A DNA stretch of 7,009 nucleotides from Chloroflexota bacterium (lineage in GTDB: Bacteria > Chloroflexota > Ktedonobacteria > Ktedonobacterales > Ktedonobacteraceae). The stretch's first letter is position 1; each line of letters opens with the position of its first letter. The notes beneath the pieces were generated by a model. That model searched no databases and was not told the DNA's origin. It saw only the letters and a program-made list of their open reading frames with translations. Below, piece by piece: positions 1-4,633 of this stretch. The stretch lies in the NCBI GenBank assembly GCA_005881995.1, contig VBHV01000570.1:1-7009 (forward strand), read 5' to 3'. Position numbers and translations under genes: made by a program.

Positions 1-631
1 GATTCGCCATTTCAGTGGGTGTCAGCACATTGGGTGGCTCGTTCACCATGTCGCGTGCAAAGTTGGTGGCCTCTGCAAGCGCAATGGCGCGGTGCAGAGC
101 TTGTTGGAGATGGGTATCACCGGCTGAATCCGCAACCACGTCTATCTTGTTCAAGCCGCGTCCATTGCCATTCGTATTTGTATGCACATACTTCTTAAAA
201 GTATAGGCGCCTAATATTGCTCCCTCGACTTCCGCCTGTATCTGCTGCTCGACATCCAATTCAGCGTCTTCCAGGTGGCAGGCCAGCGCAATGAAATGCG
301 CTCCCATCTGCTGCAAATGGCGAGCAGCCGTGGCGCTGGTCCACAGGATGGCCTGCGTTTGCAACTTCTCCTGCATGCCCAGTCCCACCACTACCACACG
401 TTTGGCCGCCATTTTACCCATGGTGTGTATCGTCGCTAACTCACCCACATTTCCCTTGAACTCACCATTCGTGAAGATCTCTTGCAGCATGCCGCCCAGC
501 AGGCCATCTACCGTGCGGGCTGTTTTCGTAAGGACGAGAGCTTTCTTTTCCGCTTTTTGAAATGCCACTCCAACAACCAGGGCATCACACGCCATATCCT
601 TGATGGATTGATTGGTTACTTGAATATCCAT
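1..631 (-). CDS. pepA: Leucyl aminopeptidase (M17 family), N-terminal part, cut by window edge
   Basis: This reads as the first 210 residues of a cytosolic M17 leucyl aminopeptidase, a two-metal exopeptidase that removes N-terminal residues from peptides. The visible part matches the family's N-terminal macrodomain-like region: residues 54-65 read TNGEFKGNVGEL, followed by a beta-strand with VVVVGLG at 79-85. The entry to the catalytic domain is seen at 192-206 as ARDMVNEPPNVLTPT, the conserved linker motif of the family. The metal ligands and the catalytic Lys and Arg lie in the missing C-terminal half, so activity cannot be judged; family members are usually near 480-500 residues. The ATG at 631-629 was chosen because GGGGAG (641-646) lies 9 nt upstream and the start MDIQVTNQS is typical. 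The gene follows the response regulator on the same strand after 171 bp, so it may have its own promoter. Identity is firm; the symbol is the usual family name. Confidence 0.93.
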   Translation of the reverse strand, partial: MDIQVTNQSIKDMACDALVVGVAFQKAEKKALVLTKTARTVDGLLGGMLQEIFTNGEFKGNVGELATIHTMGKMAAKRVVVVGLGMQEKLQTQAILWTSATAARHLQQMGAHFIALACHLEDAELDVEQQIQAEVEGAILGAYTFKKYVHTNTNGNGRGLNKIDVVADSAGDTHLQQALHRAIALAEATNFARDMVNEPPNVLTPTEMAN

Positions 632-681
632 AATACAATTCTCCCCAGACATTACTTCGTAGTACGTGACCCCAAAAGAGA

Positions 682-714
682 TTGACCGGTCACTGCATTC
701 GTTTGACCGGTCAC
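682..714. promoter_or_regulatory. Two identical palindromic boxes 21 bp apart upstream of pepA
   Basis: The 12-mer TTGACCGGTCAC occurs at 682-693 and again at 703-714. Its core TGACCGGTCA is a perfect 10-bp palindrome. The 21-bp start-to-start distance is two helical turns, so two dimers would sit on the same DNA face. This is what a pair of operators for a dimeric repressor (for example TetR-like) often looks like; the protein is not identifiable here. On the minus strand a TATGAT at 737-742 could be a -10 box, which would place the boxes just downstream of the transcription start, in a roadblock position. No convincing -35 was found. The boxes also fall in frame inside a short ATG-to-stop reading frame (741-652), which is a competing explanation. 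Confidence 0.5.
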
Positions 715-802
715 GGGATCACATGTAGTTACTTGAATCATAACAAATTCTTAGTCAATGTGCTACATTTTTTTCAGAATGTGTTACTTCTGTGTTTATT
801 TT

Positions 803-1213
803 TTAAGCTTTTGGCAGCAATCTATCTACTACTTCCAATAATTGGCGTGGCTTGAACGGCTTGGTGAGATATTCATTGCAGCCGATGTGTATGGCCGCTT
901 CACCCTCATCGTTCAAAGCGTAGGCTGTAACCGCCACAATAGGCACGTGTTCCATGCCTGGACGTGCGCGAATCAACTGCGTTGTGCGGTATCCATCCAG
1001 CACGGGCATCGAGAGATCGGTCAGGATCAGGTCTACCCGTTCGTGATCCAGTATATCCAGCGCTTCCTGCCCATTGGAAGCCGAGATGCAGCGATAGCCG
1101 CGTGTGGATAGAACGCGCTCGATCAAGATGCGGTTGGACACTTCATTCTCAATGATGAGTATGGTTGGCTGCCGTACGCTGGTACTGGCACCTAACGGCA
1201 TTGGCGTATTCAT
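803..1213 (-). CDS. Single-domain response regulator (CheY/Spo0F-like receiver)
   Basis: A 136-residue stand-alone receiver domain with no output domain. Using the ATG at 1213 as residue 1, the acidic site is E22-N23, the phosphoacceptor is D66 in LILTDLSMP, the switch Thr is T96 in VAVTAYA, and the conserved Lys is K118 in LTKPF. All residues needed for phosphotransfer are present, so it should accept phosphate from a histidine kinase and act by protein contact or as a relay. The open frame begins at 1228, but GGAGGA at 1220-1225 lies 6 nt before the ATG at 1213 and overlaps the upstream ATG, so 1213 is the better start. It lies 74 bp downstream of the large kinase on the same strand and is very likely co-transcribed with it. 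The final target is not in the window. It ends TAA at 803-805; no clear terminator follows. Confidence 0.92.
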   Translation of the reverse strand: MNTPMPLGASTSVRQPTILIIENEVSNRILIERVLSTRGYRCISASNGQEALDILDHERVDLILTDLSMPVLDGYRTTQLIRARPGMEHVPIVAVTAYALNDEGEAAIHIGCNEYLTKPFKPRQLLEVVDRLLPKA

Positions 1214-1219
1214 AGGTCT

Positions 1220-1225
1220 TCCTCC
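1220..1225 (-). promoter_or_regulatory. Ribosome-binding site that decides the receiver start
   Basis: The minus strand reads GGAGGA here, followed by the 6-nt spacer AGACCT and then ATG at 1213-1211. The alternative ATG at 1228-1226 directly abuts this site and has no purine-rich site of its own, so the shorter protein is favoured. Confidence 0.75.
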
Positions 1226-1232
1226 CATTATT

Positions 1233-1273
1233 ACTGATGGCGCTGCGCTTCCTGGCGCAGGTATCCTATCAGT
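1233..1273 (-). repeat. Two-part stem-loop between kinase and receiver genes
   Basis: Nested inverted repeats fill most of the 74-bp gap. The outer arms are ACTGAT (1233-1238) and ATCAGT (1268-1273); the inner arms are CTGCGC (1243-1248) and GCGCAG (1255-1260) around a 6-nt loop, separated from the outer arms by a small internal loop. No T run follows, so it is unlikely to be an intrinsic terminator. A hairpin between two co-transcribed genes can act as an RNA processing or stability element that sets their ratio; that role is inferred. Confidence 0.5.
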
Positions 1274-1287
1274 CTGACTTCCCCAGG

Positions 1288-3891
1288 CTATACAGTCATA
1301 CGCACCCTGGCAGGCGTGACAATCGGCAGCGTAAAGGAGAAGGTCGATCCCTGACCGACAATACTTTCCACTGTTACTTCGCCGCCTTGCAATTCGATCA
1401 ATTTCCTGGCAATCGTCAGACCAAGGCCTGTCCCACCAAAGCGTCGTGTCACGCTACCATCGGCCTGGCGAAAAGCTTCGAAGATATAATCCAGAGCCGC
1501 CGGAGAAATACCGATGCCCGTATCGCTGACGGAGATACGCAGCATATCATAACGTTCCAGCAGCATACAGCGAATAGTGACGCCGCCGTTTTCCGTAAAC
1601 TTTAAGGCGTTAGACACCAGGTTCACGACGACCTGGCGGATGCGGTGACTATCGGCCAGCGCCATCGGTAGCTCCTCGTCCATCTCCAATGTCAGAGAAA
1701 GTTCCTTGTTGCCCGCCATCTGTTTGAGTTCATTCACCGCATCTTGCAAGCTTTGCTCCAGGGACAGTGGCTCAACCTTGACCTCCAGGCGGTCCGCTTC
1801 AATCTTGGAGAGGTCGAGCATATCATCGACCAGGCGTGAAAGGTCTTCAGCGCGGCGCACAATGAACGAAATGTGTTCTTGTTGCTCCTCCGTCAATTCT
1901 CCGTCAAGGTATCCCTCAAGGATCAACGATCCATAGCTGATGATACTGTGCAAGGGAGTACGTAATTCATGGGTCACCGTCGCCAGGAATTGTGATTTCA
2001 GGTGGTTGACGCGTTCCAGGGCTGCATTCTTATCCTTCACCTCGACAAAGAGCAGCGCGTTCTGAATAGCCATCGCGGCCTGAATGGCTGCGGTACTCAA
2101 TAAGAAGGTATCACGTCCACTCACCTGGTACGGCCTGTCTCCATAGAGCATCACTGCGCCGATAGCCTGGTCCTGTAAAAATAATGGCACGGCAACCACA
2201 GACTGGTACCCCGCCTCTAATGCCATGCGCGCCCAGGCTTCCCCGCGCTCCCTGTAGATCATGTGGACATCCTCGCCATAGGCGATCTTCTCTCTCTGCA
2301 TCGCCATGCGCGCCAGCAGCATATCGAGATCCCGCAACGCCGGCCGGGGAATACGCGGGCGACGCAGTCCATCAGGTTCCGGCGGGGGTGTCAGCTTTAG
2401 CGCGCGTATCGCCCGCCGCTTGCCGCTTGATGTGGAGGAAGTAGATGCTGCGCGTGCGCTGGCGACAGGCATCGCCACCATTTTGGTTGTAGCCGCCATC
2501 GTAATATCACCAGCCGGGTCGGCATGCACCGTCACCGCTTCTCGCTTTGACGAAGGCGTATCTGGAAGATTCCCATTTGACGGCTGTAATGGCTGCAAGG
2601 CTTGTGTATCCGACCACTGCGCTACTGCCCAGGGCGAAGTCATCTCACGTCCATACAACAGCAGAGAAACGCTCTTCGCATGCATTATCCGCCCCAGACG
2701 CGACACAATTTCTCTCAGCAAGTCCTCCAGGTTCAGCGTCGAGATGAGAATATCACTCATCGTGAGCAAGTCACTCATACGGCTGGTGATCATGTGACTT
2801 TCGTTCTCTTGTGTGTTTAAGGACTCCGAGAGCAGATTGAATGAGCGCGCTAACATGCTCAACTCATCAAGCGCAACGTTTGCTCCCGTGGAGCCGGTGG
2901 TATTGGAAACCAGCTGAGCGATACTCGCTTGTAAGCGACGTATCGGGCGAATGAAGAACGTACGCGCGATCAAGGTATAAGCCGTGACGCCCAGCGCTAT
3001 GACGAAAATGCCCAGGCCGATCAGAATCTCGATCGCGCGCTCGAGATGCGTGTTCAAGTTATAAAGTGGCTCGATATCTACCACCAGCAGCGAGGTGGAC
3101 CCGGCCACCTGGTGGTCCGCCCGGACGAAAGCGGACATCGTCAAATAATGCTGACCTGTATCAATCAGGTTCACGTGGTTTGAAGCGCAAATGCTTTCCT
3201 GGGCAATATGTCGATCCAGCGGCATACTATGTATTGTCGTTCCCTGAATTTGCTGCCCCTGGCATAAGGCCACGTTCAATCCGAGGTTGCCGCTTGCTCG
3301 TACTAAATCGGCTGCGAAAGAGTCATCGAGGCGTTGCTCCCCTATCAATATCCCCAGCTGCTTGTCGCCGGGAGCAAGAATGGGCACAGCTACATTGATA
3401 TCCCAGGTAGAGTCACCTCTCGTAGTATCCGCCGACGTCTTTACCACCTGGCTAGTAGTCTTTCCTTGCAAACCCTCATCTACCAGGGGCTGTATATCAT
3501 TCGAGAGTGTGCTTGAAGGTGATATCTCTTCCAGCGTTTGTCGATCCTGGGAAACAATGATCATATCAGAAAAATGATCATCTAAAAAGGTGGAGAAGAG
3601 CAAGTCCCGAATTCGTTCCCGCGAGGATTGGGTCAGTGGTTGCGCCAGCGCATCCCCCAGCCCTGGGTTTTTTGCAACCCGCGAGAGTTCTTCACTGAGC
3701 AAGACGGTCTGCGCCTGGTAAGCATGCTTGATGAGTGCAAGGTGCATGGTAGCGTCACTTTTTGCTTCATGCTCGTAAAAGGATTTCAACAAATACCAGG
3801 ACGACGTTTCAGACAGTAGCATACAAAGCAAAAGTGTAAATGCCGCGCTAATTATCAGTTTTCCGCCCAGAGACCGAACCGTAAATCGCAT
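1288..3891 (-). CDS. Membrane sensor histidine kinase: periplasmic-type sensor, HAMP, interrupted GAF, HisKA, HATPase
   Basis: An 867-residue transmembrane kinase. From the ATG at 3891: TM1 at about 12-28 (LIISAAFTLLLCMLL), an extracytoplasmic sensor at about 31-285 that resembles a double-Cache or CHASE-type domain, TM2 at about 286-309, HAMP at about 310-362, GAF at about 375-615, HisKA with phosphoacceptor H641 in ATVTHELRTPL, and HATPase_c with N-box N757/N761, G1 box D790-TGIG, and G2 box GGTGLGL at 819-825. All catalytic motifs are intact, so it should autophosphorylate. The GAF is interrupted by about 110 low-complexity residues (418-525). Two Cys in the sensor (210 and 235) could form a disulfide. 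The frame is open back to an ATG at 4101, but 3891 is preferred: AGAAGGG lies 5 nt upstream, the hydrophobic signal anchor follows at once, and the extra 70 codons span a terminator-like hairpin. The receiver gene downstream is its likely partner. Confidence 0.92.
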   Translation of the reverse strand: MRFTVRSLGGKLIISAAFTLLLCMLLSETSSWYLLKSFYEHEAKSDATMHLALIKHAYQAQTVLLSEELSRVAKNPGLGDALAQPLTQSSRERIRDLLFSTFLDDHFSDMIIVSQDRQTLEEISPSSTLSNDIQPLVDEGLQGKTTSQVVKTSADTTRGDSTWDINVAVPILAPGDKQLGILIGEQRLDDSFAADLVRASGNLGLNVALCQGQQIQGTTIHSMPLDRHIAQESICASNHVNLIDTGQHYLTMSAFVRADHQVAGSTSLLVVDIEPLYNLNTHLERAIEILIGLGIFVIALGVTAYTLIARTFFIRPIRRLQASIAQLVSNTTGSTGANVALDELSMLARSFNLLSESLNTQENESHMITSRMSDLLTMSDILISTLNLEDLLREIVSRLGRIMHAKSVSLLLYGREMTSPWAVAQWSDTQALQPLQPSNGNLPDTPSSKREAVTVHADPAGDITMAATTKMVAMPVASARAASTSSTSSGKRRAIRALKLTPPPEPDGLRRPRIPRPALRDLDMLLARMAMQREKIAYGEDVHMIYRERGEAWARMALEAGYQSVVAVPLFLQDQAIGAVMLYGDRPYQVSGRDTFLLSTAAIQAAMAIQNALLFVEVKDKNAALERVNHLKSQFLATVTHELRTPLHSIISYGSLILEGYLDGELTEEQQEHISFIVRRAEDLSRLVDDMLDLSKIEADRLEVKVEPLSLEQSLQDAVNELKQMAGNKELSLTLEMDEELPMALADSHRIRQVVVNLVSNALKFTENGGVTIRCMLLERYDMLRISVSDTGIGISPAALDYIFEAFRQADGSVTRRFGGTGLGLTIARKLIELQGGEVTVESIVGQGSTFSFTLPIVTPARVRMTV

Positions 3892-4108
3892 GCCAACCCT
3901 TCTGGTCACAAACAAAAAGTAAGGGGAGGACGGGGTGCCAGCTCGTCCTCCCCTTACCACGCGTATGCTAGGAGCATCGCGAGGCTCCAGGAGGTGCGCG
4001 CGCAAACCCCATGGGGAAAAGGTTGCGCGTATACACAGATGAACGCTACAAGCTTGCTCGTCGAGGTGGATCTGCTTGCTCACGAACATCCCGCCTTCCA
4101 TCCCAGGC
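3892..4108 (-). ncRNA. Structured 5' leader of the kinase gene, candidate attenuator or small RNA
   Basis: This is most of a 323-bp stretch (3892-4214) with no convincing gene. If transcription starts about 7 nt after the -10 box at 4115-4120, the leader is about 215 nt. It can form several hairpins. One pairs 3999-4008 with 4021-4029 (CGCGCAAACC with GGTTGCGCG, one bulge), one pairs GGAGC (3971-3975) with GCTCC (3984-3988), and the last is the 14-bp terminator hairpin. The octamer GAGCAAGC is repeated 22 nt apart (minus strand, within 4052-4081). The order promoter, folded RNA, terminator, ribosome-binding site, start is that of a riboswitch or attenuator. I could not match it to a known class, and I found only short (about 5-bp) possible antiterminator pairings such as CCTCC near 3990-3994 with GGAGG in the terminator. 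The frame through it is open, so a coding N-terminal extension is not excluded. Confidence 0.45.
3909..3957 (-). terminator. Intrinsic terminator hairpin just upstream of the kinase start
   Basis: A perfect 14-bp inverted repeat, GTAAGGGGAGGACG (3919-3932) and its complement (3944-3957), with an 11-nt loop. On the minus strand it is followed directly by TTTTTGTTT, so the polarity is right to stop transcription coming from the small gene or the leader promoter. It ends about 20 nt before the kinase ATG and does not cover the ribosome-binding site. It is either the end of the upstream transcript or a conditional terminator for the kinase. On the plus strand no T run follows. Confidence 0.82.
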
Positions 4109-4114
4109 CTATGT

Positions 4115-4120
4115 ATTATA
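4115..4120 (-). promoter_or_regulatory. Putative -10 box for the kinase leader
   Basis: The minus strand carries a consensus TATAAT here, followed by ACATAGG where the start site would be near 4108. No TTGACA-like -35 is visible at 16-18 bp (the sequence there is TATCTA), so the promoter may be activator-dependent or use another sigma factor. Confidence 0.4.
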
Positions 4121-4160
4121 ACGTATAACTCACCAAATAGATATCATTTTGGGAGCCAAT

Positions 4161-4179
4161 TTTCTCACATTGTGAAAAA
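4161..4179. promoter_or_regulatory. Imperfect palindrome upstream of the kinase -10 box
   Basis: TTTCTCAC-ATT-GTGAAAAA is an inverted repeat with 7 of 8 pairs matching. It lies roughly 40-60 bp upstream of the possible -10 box at 4115-4120, a usual place for an activator site. It includes TGTGAAAA (4171-4178), which also occurs at 4571-4578 upstream of the next promoter candidate. The binding protein is unknown. Confidence 0.3.
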
Positions 4180-4214
4180 TTCGTTTGAGTTTATAGAGAT
4201 TTTTCGGCCCAGGA

Positions 4215-4451
4215 CTATGCTCCCAGGTATTCGATGTAGCCGTTTTTGAGTAAGCGTACCACGATATAGGCAACCTGCACCTCTGTTTGGTGCAGCAGGC
4301 GCGCCACGTCTCGTACCGTGCGCCTGCCATCGAGCAGCATAAATACCAGACGCGCGTGTCTCTCCATCTGGTTCATCACTTGCGCCGTTGCTGCTGCCGG
4401 CCGCGCGCGAAAGATAGCATCAACTGTCATGATGGTTTGTGTCGTTGTCAT
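4215..4451 (-). CDS. Small winged-helix-like hypothetical protein
   Basis: A 78-residue protein that I cannot assign to a named family. The C-terminal half (about residues 34-75) has the pattern of a helix-turn-helix with a short wing: LVFMLLDGRRTVRDVARLL, then helix EVQVAYIVVRLLKNG and a final strand YIEYL. The pattern LLDG-x-x-T-hydrophobic-x-x-hydrophobic-A with a second amphipathic helix is common in small winged-helix modules of DNA-binding or protein-docking type. The N-terminal 25 residues are Thr/Ala-rich and probably unstructured. The frame opens at 4478, but GGAGGAG (4457-4463) lies 5 nt before the ATG at 4451, so that start is used. It sits between the anti-sigma gene and the kinase, in the same direction as both, with gaps of 182 and 323 bp, so it probably has its own promoter. 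A palindrome over its likely -10 region would suit autoregulation, which is inferred. Confidence 0.75.
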   Translation of the reverse strand: MTTTQTIMTVDAIFRARPAAATAQVMNQMERHARLVFMLLDGRRTVRDVARLLHQTEVQVAYIVVRLLKNGYIEYLGA

Positions 4452-4506
4452 ATTCACTCCTCCAAAACACACATACACCCCGACTCCCAGTTGGTCTAAA
4501 CCTGCA

Positions 4507-4521
4507 CAGTATACTATACTG
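4507..4521. promoter_or_regulatory. 15-bp palindrome over a possible -10 box
   Basis: CAGTATA-C-TATACTG is a perfect 7-bp inverted repeat about a single central base. On the minus strand it contains TATAGT (4513-4518), one mismatch from the -10 consensus, about 60 bp upstream of the small winged-helix gene. A palindrome that overlaps a -10 box is a typical repressor site. No good -35 is seen at the expected distance. Confidence 0.42.
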
Positions 4522-4559
4522 CTCCGGTGTGTATTTTTCGCTAAAAATTAGCTCATCCA

Positions 4560-4587
4560 TGTGAAGATGGTGTGAAAATGCTGTGTT
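4560..4587. promoter_or_regulatory. Three TGTG direct repeats at 11-bp spacing
   Basis: TGTGAA begins at 4560 and 4571, and TGTGTT at 4582, exactly 11 bp apart; the first two units match at 9 of 11 positions. On the minus strand this reads TTCACA-N5-TTCACA, which resembles the tandem boxes bound by OmpR/PhoB/PhoP-type response regulators (the Bacillus PhoP box has the same form). It lies about 55-80 bp upstream of the possible start site of the small winged-helix gene, whose promoter lacks a -35, so an activator site is plausible. No OmpR-type regulator is encoded in the window. Confidence 0.38.
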
Positions 4588-4633
4588 TTGTTGTATCAAT
4601 ATGTTTCATAAAGGAGGGAAGTATGGGGATGCC

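Noticed and set aside
775..802. CAGAA-8 nt-TTCTG hairpin followed by a T-rich stretch on the plus strand, as a terminator.
   Set aside because: The stem is only 5 bp and AT-rich, and the polarity is wrong for the receiver gene, as no gene ends here on the plus strand.
1214..1228. Upstream ATG at 1228 as the receiver start.
   Set aside because: It overlaps the GGAGGA site that serves the ATG at 1213 and adds five residues outside the receiver domain.
2306..2797. Plus-strand open frame of 163 codons inside the kinase gene.
   Set aside because: It is antisense to the strongly supported kinase, has no plausible ribosome-binding site or domain, and owes its length to the low-complexity, GC-rich insert on the other strand.
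3933..3957. TGGCACC in the loop of the terminator hairpin (minus strand), which recalls the T-box bulge.
   Set aside because: A real T-box has this motif in an antiterminator upstream of the terminator, flanked by pairing arms, with a stem I and specifier loop. None of these is present, and a kinase is not a T-box target.
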